This document shows, piece by piece, positions 37,232 to 44,947 of a stretch of 64,000 nucleotides of DNA. Numbering within the stretch: the first letter of the stretch is position 1; every line of letters begins with the position of its first letter. The translations under genes were made by a program, and so were the position numbers. Location: NCBI GenBank assembly GCA_900538355.1, contig UPXS01000006.1, positions 1 to 64,000 on the forward strand, in the 5' to 3' direction. Under the pieces are notes generated by a model, which was given only the letters and a program-made list of their open reading frames with translations, searched no databases and had not been told where the DNA came from. The stretch is from an uncultured Veillonella sp. (GTDB lineage Bacteria > Bacillota > Negativicutes > Veillonellales > Veillonellaceae).

Positions 37232-38113
37232 TTAAGAAATCATACCTCGCGCTTCCATGCGAGAGTTTGTCATAACAGGTTTTACAGATTCACGGGGTAT
37301 GGGACGCTTCCGGTCGGACATACGGATCGCTTGACCTAAATGTTTCAAGAATAAATCTTGTACGTAAGGATTTTCACCAAGACCTTCATTCCAAATATCT
37401 ACATTGTATCCTTCTTCAGCTAACAATGCATAAATAGAATCAGAACGGTCACCGCCGAGATAGTCCATTAAATGTGTAGAACCAATAAGAGCTAATGGTA
37501 CTACTAATAAATCTTTATGGCCCATACGGTCTAATAATGTAAGCGCTTGTTTAAATGTAGGGAAACCATTTGTGGTAAATACTACTACATTTGGTGCAGC
37601 CCCATACATAGCTTTTAATTGTAATGTACTGAACTCTAATTGATTTTGACCATTTGCCATGAGCACTACAGATTTATTAAGCGCCTTTGTATTAACATGA
37701 CGCACTATGCTTTCTAATGTAGCTTCATAATCATCGGCATAATTCTTTACACCTAATGATGTAAGCAATGGTTTACCAATATTCACTTGTGTGAAACCAT
37801 ATTCATTGCTATGTAAAAACTTTAATGCTTGTTTACGCATTTGTTGGTAACACTGATCTGCTACCAATGTTACAGGTTGAATGTATACCTCATCGATGCC
37901 CATGCGAGCAAAATCCTGCATAGCCTCTGTGAAAGAAGAAATCTTATCATCGTATTTCTCGTTCCACTTCTCTACTAATGCATCAGATAAGAATACACGG
38001 CGTACCTCCATATCGCTATACATGGAACGTACTTTTTTCTCTATACTGCCGATGGATTTCTCCACAGCATCTTGATAAATTGATCCAAAGGATGCAATAA
38101 TTATGCCTTTCAT
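37232..38113 (-). CDS. CbiK-like chelatase paralogue with altered active site
   Basis: This 293-residue cytoplasmic protein has the CbiK fold pattern: GIIIASFGSIYQDAVEKSI at the start, YIQPVTLVADQCY mid-way and LALIGSTHLMDYLGGDRSDS in the second half. The first catalytic His, normally in an AHG or GHG motif, is Asn here (LMANGQ, Asn154), while a His aligning with the second (His214) remains. It may be a chelatase of different specificity, a metal or tetrapyrrole carrier, or inactive. Fur-like boxes flank its promoter, which points to iron or haem rather than cobalt. GGAGG precedes the ATG. Confidence 0.75.
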   Translation of the reverse strand: MKGIIIASFGSIYQDAVEKSIGSIEKKVRSMYSDMEVRRVFLSDALVEKWNEKYDDKISSFTEAMQDFARMGIDEVYIQPVTLVADQCYQQMRKQALKFLHSNEYGFTQVNIGKPLLTSLGVKNYADDYEATLESIVRHVNTKALNKSVVLMANGQNQLEFSTLQLKAMYGAAPNVVVFTTNGFPTFKQALTLLDRMGHKDLLVVPLALIGSTHLMDYLGGDRSDSIYALLAEEGYNVDIWNEGLGENPYVQDLFLKHLGQAIRMSDRKRPIPRESVKPVMTNSRMEARGMIS

Positions 38114-38156
38114 ATGTGACCTCCATATCGCTCATACATGATACAACCTCCATAAC

Positions 38157-38229
38157 TGAAAATTGTTATCAACTACTATGTAATAATAGTACAAGATTCA
38201 CGAATATAAGTCAATGAGAAATAATATCA
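38157..38229 (-). promoter_or_regulatory. Promoter with two Fur-like boxes for the CbiK-like gene
   Basis: On the minus strand TTGACT (38209-38214), 17 bases and TACTAT (38186-38191) form a promoter. TGAAAAT-T-GTTATCA (38157-38171) matches the Fur 7-1-7 consensus TGATAAT-N-ATTATCA at 12 of 14 positions and lies just after the likely transcription start. A weaker match (11 of 14) lies at 38215-38229, upstream of the -35. Confidence 0.5.
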
Positions 38230-38374
38230 AAATTTTTATTTAATAAGGAATAGAACTACTCATATATTCACACATTCATATCCTTATAACCAAAAAGAAT
38301 ATAATTATAAAAGCTAATACTATACTATATTCATCACATAAATTTCTTGAAAAACCCTTATTTTTCCTATACTT
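38230..38374. other. AT-rich spacer between divergent CbiK paralogues
   Basis: I see no gene in this stretch. It separates the divergent promoters of the CbiK-like gene (minus strand) and the secreted CbiK gene (plus strand). Confidence 0.4.
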
Positions 38375-38421
38375 CTAGGGGTATGGGGTTTATTGACATA
38401 CATACCCTAGGTTGCTACGAT
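38375..38421 (+). promoter_or_regulatory. Promoter and G-tract dyad of the secreted cbiK gene
   Basis: TTGACA (38393-38398), 17 bases and TACGAT (38416-38421) with an extended TG form a strong promoter. An inverted repeat, CTAGGGGTATG (38375-38385) with CATACCCTAG (38401-38410), surrounds the -35. The G-tract/C-tract dyad is reminiscent of metal-sensing repressor sites of the CsoR/RcnR kind, but this is only a resemblance. Confidence 0.5.
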
Positions 38422-38486
38422 TGATTTATAGATTTATAGTTATGTCTGCATAGTCAGATGATGTTGTTTAATGAGGTGATTCACTT

Positions 38487-39488
38487 ATGTTTAGTGTAAA
38501 AAAACGTGCATTAACAGTTTCTGCTGCATTAGCGGCTTTCGCATTGACATTTGGTGCTCCTGTGCTTGGTCACGCTGCATACCAATTAAATGATGAAGTA
38601 AAAGATCCTACTCCAGCATTGAAAGAAGCTGCTGCAATTGGTGTTCGTACACACAATACAGAAGCTTTACAAAACTTGCCAAACAAAGATGCTATGGTTG
38701 TTATGAGCTTTGGTACAACTTATAAAGATACTCGTGCGAAAACAATCGATGCAACTGTAGATGCTATTAAAGCAGCTCATCCAAACACAAAAGTAGTTAC
38801 AGCTTTCACAAGCCATATTATTCGTGATCGTATCCAACAAAAAGAAGGTATTACTTACCCAACTCCTGAAGAAGCTTTGGCTGAACTTAAAAAAGACGGT
38901 TACACTCGCGTTGCATTAGCATCCCTTGATGTAATTCCTGGTATGGAATACAACTACGATGCAGCAGTATATAATTTGTACAAAGATAATTTCAAAAAAA
39001 TGACACTTGGTACATCTCTTATGTACTGGATGGGTCAAGAAAACCAAACTGACCAAGTTATTGAAACATTAAAAGCTGTTCAATCTCAGTTCCCTAAATT
39101 AGGCAAAGAAGACGCTCTTCTTATCATGGCTCATGGTACTCCAGATCCTTCCAATGCTTATTATTCTGTAATTCAAGACCGTATCCATACTCTTGGTATG
39201 AAAAATGTATTTATCTACACAGTAGAAGGTACTCCAAATCTTGAACAAGTTATCCCTCAATTGAAATTACATGGTATTAAACATGTTACATTGATGCCAT
39301 TCATGATGGTTGCTGGCGACCATGCAAACAACGACATGGCTGGTGCCGAACCAGATTCCCATAAATCCATCCTTCAAAAAGAAGGCTTCAAAGTTGACAC
39401 TTACATCCATGGCTTAGGTGAAAACCCTAACATCCGTAACTTATTCGTTGAACGTGCTAACGAATCTTGGGACGCATTACAAAAATAA
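38487..39488 (+). CDS. cbiK: Secreted CbiK-type chelatase
   Basis: This 333-residue member of the CbiK family has an N-terminal signal peptide (about 1-31, ending GHAA) without a lipobox, so it should act in the periplasm. Both catalytic histidine motifs are present: LLIMAHGTPD (His216) and VAGDHANND (His279). It resembles the periplasmic CbiK described in Desulfovibrio, which binds haem and can chelate cobalt or iron; the role in this organism is inferred. A strong promoter and GAGGTGATT precede the ATG. It is followed after 51 bases by a substrate-binding lipoprotein gene, suggesting tetrapyrrole or metal handling outside the cytoplasmic membrane. Confidence 0.85.
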   Translation: MFSVKKRALTVSAALAAFALTFGAPVLGHAAYQLNDEVKDPTPALKEAAAIGVRTHNTEALQNLPNKDAMVVMSFGTTYKDTRAKTIDATVDAIKAAHPNTKVVTAFTSHIIRDRIQQKEGITYPTPEEALAELKKDGYTRVALASLDVIPGMEYNYDAAVYNLYKDNFKKMTLGTSLMYWMGQENQTDQVIETLKAVQSQFPKLGKEDALLIMAHGTPDPSNAYYSVIQDRIHTLGMKNVFIYTVEGTPNLEQVIPQLKLHGIKHVTLMPFMMVAGDHANNDMAGAEPDSHKSILQKEGFKVDTYIHGLGENPNIRNLFVERANESWDALQK

Positions 39489-39539
39489 TCAATCTAAAAT
39501 TTAACTAGTATCGTTATATAACGTACATAGGAGTACATC

Positions 39540-40481
39540 ATGAAAAAACTACTACTTGGTAGTATCGCTTTGGTTATGATTGTACTAGCACTAGCTGGGT
39601 GTGGTAAATCCACATCCAGCTCTTCTGCTACTACAAAGGAATTAACCTTTAACGGTCAAACCTATACAGTACCAAAGGATCCTCAAAGAATTGCAGTATT
39701 ATCTAATTCCGTGTTATCTATGCTATATGCTGTAGATGGTAAATCCATAAGTCGTGCCAATACAACAGATAAGTTAGATCCCGAACTTGAAGCTCTACCA
39801 GCTTTAGGTCAAACTGCTAATATTAATATGGAACAACTATTAGGATTGAAGCCAGATGTAGTATTAGGTTTAGTAAATCAACATAAAAAATATGAATCTC
39901 AATTACAGGCTAACAATATTCCAACAGTATTATTTGATTATGATGGCATCAAGGACAATGTACCACTATTAACATTCCTTGGTGAATTAACTAATCATCA
40001 GGATAAAGCTAAAACAGTTATCGCTAATTACGAAAATAATATTGCTAAGGTAAAAGATTCAGTGAAAAACCAACAACCTGCACGTGTAGCTGTATTACGT
40101 GCTACAGGCAAAGGTGTGACTGCTGAAACTGACGAAGCAGTTACTGCTTCTATGGTAAAAGAGCTAGGTATGACAAATGTTGTTACAGCTCACCTAGATG
40201 GTACAGCTAAGGATAAAACCGTACCATACTCCCTTGAAACGTTGACTGCAGACAACCCAGATATTATCTTCGTCGTTACCATGGGTAAAGAAGAAGAAAT
40301 TACTAAAGCTATGAAAAAAGCCATGACAGATAATCCTGCCTGGGCTAACTTGAAAGCAGTTCAAAATAACCGCGTAGTATATCTACCATCTAAACTATTC
40401 CTATTAAATCCAGGTCTTCAAACACCTGAAGCTATGGCTCGCCTCGTGAAAGAAGCATACGGCATAGACGTTACATTTTAA
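39540..40481 (+). CDS. ABC transporter substrate-binding lipoprotein (FecB/BtuF type)
   Basis: A 313-residue class III binding protein. The signal peptide ends with the lipobox LALAGC, so the mature protein is lipid-anchored from about Cys21. PQRIAVLS starts the N-lobe, MEQLLGLKPDVVLG and NPDIIFVVTMG are typical of FecB/BtuF-like proteins, and the long linking helix is near residues 150-180. Such proteins deliver haem, cobalamin or Fe-siderophore to FecCD permeases. It follows the secreted CbiK gene and is convergent with a FecCD permease/ATPase pair, its probable partner. Ligand unresolved: haem or corrinoid are the best guesses. Confidence 0.85.
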   Translation: MKKLLLGSIALVMIVLALAGCGKSTSSSSATTKELTFNGQTYTVPKDPQRIAVLSNSVLSMLYAVDGKSISRANTTDKLDPELEALPALGQTANINMEQLLGLKPDVVLGLVNQHKKYESQLQANNIPTVLFDYDGIKDNVPLLTFLGELTNHQDKAKTVIANYENNIAKVKDSVKNQQPARVAVLRATGKGVTAETDEAVTASMVKELGMTNVVTAHLDGTAKDKTVPYSLETLTADNPDIIFVVTMGKEEEITKAMKKAMTDNPAWANLKAVQNNRVVYLPSKLFLLNPGLQTPEAMARLVKEAYGIDVTF

Positions 40482-40488
40482 ACTAAAT

Positions 40489-40536
40489 AAAGGGACTATA
40501 ACAGAATGCATTTAACATTCTAGTTATAGTCCCTTT
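40489..40536. terminator. Bidirectional terminator between convergent transport genes
   Basis: The 14-bp outer stem 40489-40502 / 40523-40536 has an inner AGAATG/CATTCT extension and T runs on both strands. It serves the binding-protein gene (plus) and the ATPase gene (minus). Confidence 0.9.
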
Positions 40537-40552
40537 ATTTTTATGAAAGCAC

Positions 40553-41341
40553 CTATAATAAACCTTTTACACGTACGTATAGTTTATTATCAAAGTTATC
40601 AACTTGTACATCTACAGAGAACACCTCTTTAAATAATGAATCAGAGGTAATATCCTTTGTATCCCCTGCTGCAATCAAGTGTCCTTCTTTGATAACAGCC
40701 ATGTAATCAGAATATTGTACTGCTTGTGTTAAATCATGTAGCACCATGAGAACTGTTAAACCTTGCTCCTTATTGAGCCGTTTTAACAGTTCCATAATCT
40801 CTAATTGATGATTAATATCTAAATACGTTGTAGGTTCATCAAGTACTAAAAGCTTTGGTTCTTGAGCTAGCGCCATAGCAATCCAAACGCGTTGGCGCTC
40901 ACCACCAGATAAAGATGGAATCAATTGATGACGAAGATGATCTGTTTTCGTAATCGACAGTGCATAATCTGCGATTTCTCTATCCTCTTTAGCTGTGTTT
41001 TTCCACCAGGTTTGGTATGGATATCGTCCACAATAAACAAGTTCTTCGACAGTCATATCCTTTGGCATATTGGGAACCTGTGGCAAAAAAGCCATTTGTC
41101 GTGCTAAATCACTTTGAGAATAGGACTGTAATGATTTTCCTAGTATTGTTACACATTCACGGGGACTATGGATATATCCAATCATAGACCGTAATAGCGT
41201 ACTTTTACCACAACCATTCGGACCTATTAAGGTTGTTATTTTCCCAACTGGGACTGATACATTGATATCATGTAAAATCTGACGATCACCAAGGGTTACG
41301 GATAGCTGTTTTACAGCAATAGCAGAATTATTTGTACTCAT
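40553..41341 (-). CDS. ABC transporter ATP-binding protein (FecE/BtuD type)
   Basis: The 262-residue ATPase energises iron-complex, haem or cobalamin uptake. Walker A is LIGPNGCGKSTLL (about 36-48), the signature is LSGGERQRVWIAMALAQ, Walker B is LLVLDEPTTYLD, and the switch histidine lies in VLHDLTQAV. Its ATG shares one base with the permease stop (TGATG), so the two are translated together. With the permease and the convergent lipoprotein it makes a complete importer. Confidence 0.93.
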   Translation of the reverse strand: MSTNNSAIAVKQLSVTLGDRQILHDINVSVPVGKITTLIGPNGCGKSTLLRSMIGYIHSPRECVTILGKSLQSYSQSDLARQMAFLPQVPNMPKDMTVEELVYCGRYPYQTWWKNTAKEDREIADYALSITKTDHLRHQLIPSLSGGERQRVWIAMALAQEPKLLVLDEPTTYLDINHQLEIMELLKRLNKEQGLTVLMVLHDLTQAVQYSDYMAVIKEGHLIAAGDTKDITSDSLFKEVFSVDVQVDNFDNKLYVRVKGLL

Positions 41342-42336
41342 CAGCTATCCCTCCTTAATAGATACAAGAAGAACGGCGCTCCGAAGAAGGCCATGATAAT
41401 ACCTACAGGAATTTCAATAGGACTCATGAGGACGCGCCCTACGGTGTCGCTTACAACGAGGACAAAGGCTCCTAACAGCGCAGAGCCTGGTAATAGATAG
41501 GCATAATCATTGCCGATAATAAGACGTAGCATATGCGGAATCACAAGGCCTACGAATCCAATGAGGCCTGCAATACTTACAGCACCGGCCGCCAATAAAG
41601 CTGCTACGGCAGTCATCATAAAGCGAGTTTGTTCCACCTTAAGGCCTAGTCCTTTTGCCGTTTCATCGCCGAGGCTTAAAATAGTAAGTCGTTTAGCACC
41701 CAAGCAAGCTAAGAAAAGACCTATCATGGCGTACGGGAATAAAACCTCAACCTGAGGCCAGCTACGAGCCGATAGGCCACCTACCATCCACAGTAAAGCA
41801 CCTTGTACACGATCCCCGTAAAATACGAGAAGTGCTGATATACCAGAACCTAAAAAAGCAGCTACTGCTACACCGGCTAAGATAATGCGACTAGGTCGCA
41901 CCCCATTCTTCCAAGCTAATGCATACACCATAAGGGCCGCCCCCATCGCACCTAAGAAGGCTACGAGAGGAACGATATAATCATAACCAGGGAATAAAAT
42001 TAATACAATAACACCAGCAAGGCCTGCACCTGAGGACACCCCTACAATTTGTGGATCTGCCAGTGGGTTTTTCATAACCGCTTGTAGGATAGCACCAGAA
42101 ACAGCAAGACAGGCCCCTACCAAAGCAGCCACAATATTACGGGGCAAGCGAATATTCCAAATAATTTGTGATGATGTATCTGTTAGCTCACTAGCCCACA
42201 ATGTATGCCAAATCTCCGTTATTGACACCGGTGTAGAACCCCAAATAAGGGAGATAATCATGCTAGCTACAACAGCAACTATTAAAAAAATGATAACCGA
42301 TAATCGAAATAATTTTCGTTCATTAATTGATGCCAT
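41341..42336 (-). CDS. FecCD-family ABC transporter permease
   Basis: A 331-residue inner-membrane permease with nine to ten helices. Family motifs include WNIRLPRNIVAALVGACLAVSGA near the N-terminus, NPLADPQIVGVSSGAG, and GLIGFVGLVIPHMLRLIIGNDY near the C-terminus. FecCD permeases form homodimers to import Fe-siderophore, haem or vitamin B12. AGAGGGGG precedes the ATG. It is the first gene of a two-gene operon with the ATPase. A 19-bp dyad and a repeat array lie upstream. Confidence 0.93.
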   Translation of the reverse strand: MASINERKLFRLSVIIFLIVAVVASMIISLIWGSTPVSITEIWHTLWASELTDTSSQIIWNIRLPRNIVAALVGACLAVSGAILQAVMKNPLADPQIVGVSSGAGLAGVIVLILFPGYDYIVPLVAFLGAMGAALMVYALAWKNGVRPSRIILAGVAVAAFLGSGISALLVFYGDRVQGALLWMVGGLSARSWPQVEVLFPYAMIGLFLACLGAKRLTILSLGDETAKGLGLKVEQTRFMMTAVAALLAAGAVSIAGLIGFVGLVIPHMLRLIIGNDYAYLLPGSALLGAFVLVVSDTVGRVLMSPIEIPVGIIMAFFGAPFFLYLLRRDS

Positions 42337-42379
42337 ACGAACCCCCTCTCCAGATCTTCATATATCAAATACGTTATTT

Positions 42380-42398
42380 TGAAAATCCTAAATTTTCA
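42380..42398. promoter_or_regulatory. 19-bp dyad upstream of the FecCD permease
   Basis: TGAAAAT and ATTTTCA are perfect inverted arms separated by five bases, 44 bases upstream of the permease ATG. It is a plausible operator. It does not match the Fur consensus well. Confidence 0.35.
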
Positions 42399-42423
42399 GA
42401 CATAGTACCACCTATTATAGAGG

Positions 42424-42623
42424 TACTACCAGTTAAAAATATTTATTTTTAACTGGTAGTATCTGTAAAAAGATAACATTACAGGCTAATACATTTACTT
42501 TTAACTGGTAGTATCTAAAAAAGACTATACCTTTGCTAGTAAAAAATTTACTTTTAACTGGTAGTATCTAAAAAAAGACTATACCTTTGCTAGTAAAAAG
42601 ATTTTACTTTTAACTGGTGGTAC
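42424..42623. repeat. Intergenic repeat array 1 (TTTTAACTGGTAGTATCT core)
   Basis: Four forward copies of an 18-base core start at 42447, 42499, 42552 and 42608, spaced 52, 53 and 56 bases; the last is degenerate (ACTGGTGGTACT). One inverted copy (ACTACCAGTTAAAAA, from about 42425) precedes them and can pair with the first forward copy. The spacers of copies 2 and 3 are almost identical and include AGACTATACCTTTGCTAG. The array fills much of the gap between the cbi operon and the permease gene. No reading frame is supported. Confidence 0.85.
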
Positions 42624-42638
42624 TTAAAAATATACAGT

Positions 42639-42682
42639 AAAACCCGAATCGCAAAAAACTACTAACATACGATTCGGGTTTT
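42639..42682 (-). terminator. Terminator of the cbiD-cbiC operon
   Basis: A perfect 13-bp stem (42639-42651 / 42670-42682) lies 3 bases after the cbiC stop and is followed by a T-rich tail on the minus strand. Confidence 0.85.
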
Positions 42683-42685
42683 GTA

Positions 42686-43351
42686 TTATTTAGACTCTTT
42701 GCCTTCTACGAAGAGCATGTCATTGCGTTTTACATCTGTATAAAGCAATGCATTACATACGGAAGCTGCGATTGGGCTACCACCTTTGTTGCCTTTTACA
42801 GTGATGTAAGGAACTGGGGATACTTCCATCAAGTAATCTTTGGATTCTGCAGCACCTACGAAGCCTACAGGGATACCAATGATAAGAGCTGGTTTAACGC
42901 CTTCTTCAAGAGCTAAACGCAATACTTCATACAATGCTGTTGGAGCATTACCGATAGCTACGATTTGGCCTTCTAATTGTTTACCAAATGTACGCATAGC
43001 TGCAATAGAACGAGTCACGCCTAATTCTTTAGCCATTTTAGCTACGTTTTCGTCTTTAATTAAGCAGTGTACTTCATTGCCGCGAATCTTAAGAGCTGGT
43101 TTAGAAATACCTGTGCGAACCATTTCTACGTCAGTGTAAATATCTGCACCATTATCTAATGCTTCGATACCTTTTTGAACAGCATCAGGGCTCATTTTTA
43201 CGAGTTGAGCGTATTCAACATCACCAGAAGCATGTACAGTACGAGATACTACGCGTACTTCATCATCTGTTAAACCCAAATCTTTTACATAATCGTAAAT
43301 GATTTCCATACTTTTATCTTCAATGGCTTTAGGATTTTTAACGTAATCCAT
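42686..43351 (-). CDS. cbiC: Precorrin-8X methylmutase
   Basis: CbiC/CobH moves the C11 methyl group to C12, giving (hydrogeno)cobyrinic acid. The 221 residues contain VVSRTVHASGDVEYA with the catalytic His, IYTDVEMVRTGI, GNAPTALYEVL and the C-terminal GNKGGSPIAASVCNALLY, all family motifs. The ATG at 43351 follows GGGAGG and overlaps the cbiJ end by 14 bases; the longer upstream frame is antagonised by this overlap. It is the last gene of the cbiD-cbiC operon. Confidence 0.95.
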   Translation of the reverse strand: MDYVKNPKAIEDKSMEIIYDYVKDLGLTDDEVRVVSRTVHASGDVEYAQLVKMSPDAVQKGIEALDNGADIYTDVEMVRTGISKPALKIRGNEVHCLIKDENVAKMAKELGVTRSIAAMRTFGKQLEGQIVAIGNAPTALYEVLRLALEEGVKPALIIGIPVGFVGAAESKDYLMEVSPVPYITVKGNKGGSPIAASVCNALLYTDVKRNDMLFVEGKESK

Positions 43352-44126
43352 TAGTGTCCTCCCATAATTTGAAAAATTCATCATTAGATGATACCACGTG
43401 GCTTTCAATCTTAACACGTGGACGATCGATAACAATAACATGGATGCCGAGATCCATAGCGGCTTGTAATTTTGTATCAGCACCACCTACAAGGCCAGAG
43501 TTTTTCATAACTACAACGCTCGCCTTCGTATCGTGGAACATGATGCGGTTCATATCGTAAGAAAATGGACCTTGCACAGCAACAATGCGTTTTGGACTCA
43601 CATTGAGGTCTTCCATCATTTGTAACACCTCTGCGGTAGGCAAAATGCGGGTCCATACTTCGCAATCTTGCAAGGCTTCAGATTTAGCAAAGATGTGCAT
43701 TGTTTTACTACCTGTAGTCAAATACACATGGTTATTATTTTCCTTCGCTAATTTGCCTGCTAGATTAGCTGCTTCTACTTCGTCCACTACGATATGCAAT
43801 TTATCATAATCTGGCAATGGTACCTCTTTACGTTCAAAACGAACAAAAGGAATACCTTCAGCTTTTGCTGCATCTTGAGCCGTAGCCGTAACGATAGCAG
43901 CATACGGATGACTTGCATCGATTAAGAGACGCACATTGTGCTTTTTAATCAATTTTTGCATCGCCTCTTGGTCAAGACGGCCCGTATGTACGGTAATGCC
44001 TTTATGGGCAGCAAGCTCTGCACCATATTGGCTTACAACCGTAACGAGCACATCTTCACCAGTCCGTTTTTGGATTTCTACCGCTAAGGTGCGGCCATCC
44101 AAGGTACCAGCGATGACCCAAATCAT
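43338..44126 (-). CDS. cbiJ: Cobalt-precorrin-6A reductase
   Basis: CbiJ/CobK reduces the macrocycle of precorrin-6A with a nicotinamide cofactor. The 262 residues begin IWVIAGTLDGRTLAVEI, then LLIDASHPYAAIVTATA, FVRFER and VVAVQGPFSYDMN, and MKNSGLVGGADTKLQAA near the C-terminus, as in the family. The ATG overlaps the cbiH stop by four bases (ATGA). Confidence 0.93.
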   Translation of the reverse strand: MIWVIAGTLDGRTLAVEIQKRTGEDVLVTVVSQYGAELAAHKGITVHTGRLDQEAMQKLIKKHNVRLLIDASHPYAAIVTATAQDAAKAEGIPFVRFERKEVPLPDYDKLHIVVDEVEAANLAGKLAKENNNHVYLTTGSKTMHIFAKSEALQDCEVWTRILPTAEVLQMMEDLNVSPKRIVAVQGPFSYDMNRIMFHDTKASVVVMKNSGLVGGADTKLQAAMDLGIHVIVIDRPRVKIESHVVSSNDEFFKLWEDTNGLR

Positions 44127-44947
44127 AATTTGTAGCCTCGAGGTGTAATCATGCGACCATTTTCAACATAGGTTTGGCTATTACCGATGATAACAAGTGT
44201 TTGCATATCTACTTCTTCATTTGTGAAGTTTTCAAGATCAGAGATTACCATATGTTGACCTGGACGACCTGCTTTTTGCACGATACCAACAGGTGTTTTA
44301 GGGTCGCGGTATTTAAGAACGATTTCGCGAACTTCATCTAAGTGTGTAACACGTTTTTTACTGCGTGGGTTGTACAAGGAAATAACCATATCACCTTGTG
44401 CACAAAGATCAGCACGTTTTTTGATAAGATCCCATGGAGTCATCAAGTCACTCAAAGAAATGACAGCAAAGTCATGCATCAATGGTGCACCTAATACGGA
44501 TGCTGCAACGTTTACAGCACTAAGGCCAGGTACGATATCTACGGAAGGACGTTTTTCTGCTGGTACTTTATTAGCAAGTTCCAACACAAGACCTGCCATG
44601 CCGTATACGCCAGAGTCACCAGAGGATACTACAACTACTTGATGACCTTCTACGGCTAAATCAACTGCTTGTTGGCAACGATCTACTTCTTGCATCATTG
44701 CAGTACCTACAGTCTCTTTACCTTCGATAAGGTCTTTGATCAAGTCGAGGTATGTCAAATAACCTACCACGCGGTCAGCTGCTAAGATAGCTTCGCGCGC
44801 TTGAGGCGTCATAAACTCTTCATCGCCAGGGCCAATGCCGATTACTTTGATGTTACCTGTGCAATGGCTACCGTTGTTTTGGGATAAATTGTTTTGTGCT
44901 GTATTAATGTTCGGCTCTTGGCCGCTAGTAATGCCGTTGTCTCGCAT
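44123..44947 (-). CDS. cbiH: Precorrin-3B C17-methyltransferase
   Basis: CbiH/CobJ methylates C17 and drives ring contraction. The 274 residues have the tetrapyrrole methylase motifs VIGIGPGDEEFMTPQA (from about residue 34), VVVSSGDSGVYGMAGLV, DIVPGLSAVNVAASVLGAPL and SLYNPRSKKR. About 32 residues precede the core and are encoded inside the cbiG end. The ATG at 44947 has AGGAG/AGGA before it and no later ATG is usable, so the 106-base overlap with cbiG appears real. Confidence 0.92.
   Translation of the reverse strand: MRDNGITSGQEPNINTAQNNLSQNNGSHCTGNIKVIGIGPGDEEFMTPQAREAILAADRVVGYLTYLDLIKDLIEGKETVGTAMMQEVDRCQQAVDLAVEGHQVVVVSSGDSGVYGMAGLVLELANKVPAEKRPSVDIVPGLSAVNVAASVLGAPLMHDFAVISLSDLMTPWDLIKKRADLCAQGDMVISLYNPRSKKRVTHLDEVREIVLKYRDPKTPVGIVQKAGRPGQHMVISDLENFTNEEVDMQTLVIIGNSQTYVENGRMITPRGYKL

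Noticed and set aside
42424..42623. CRISPR-like appearance of the regular repeats (also at 61204-61530)
   Set aside because: Spacers are nearly identical to one another, copies are imperfect and some inverted, and no cas gene is nearby.
43352..43486. Longer N-terminus for cbiC starting at 43486
   Set aside because: It would overlap cbiJ by about 150 bases, has no family similarity, and a strong GGGAGG precedes the ATG at 43351.
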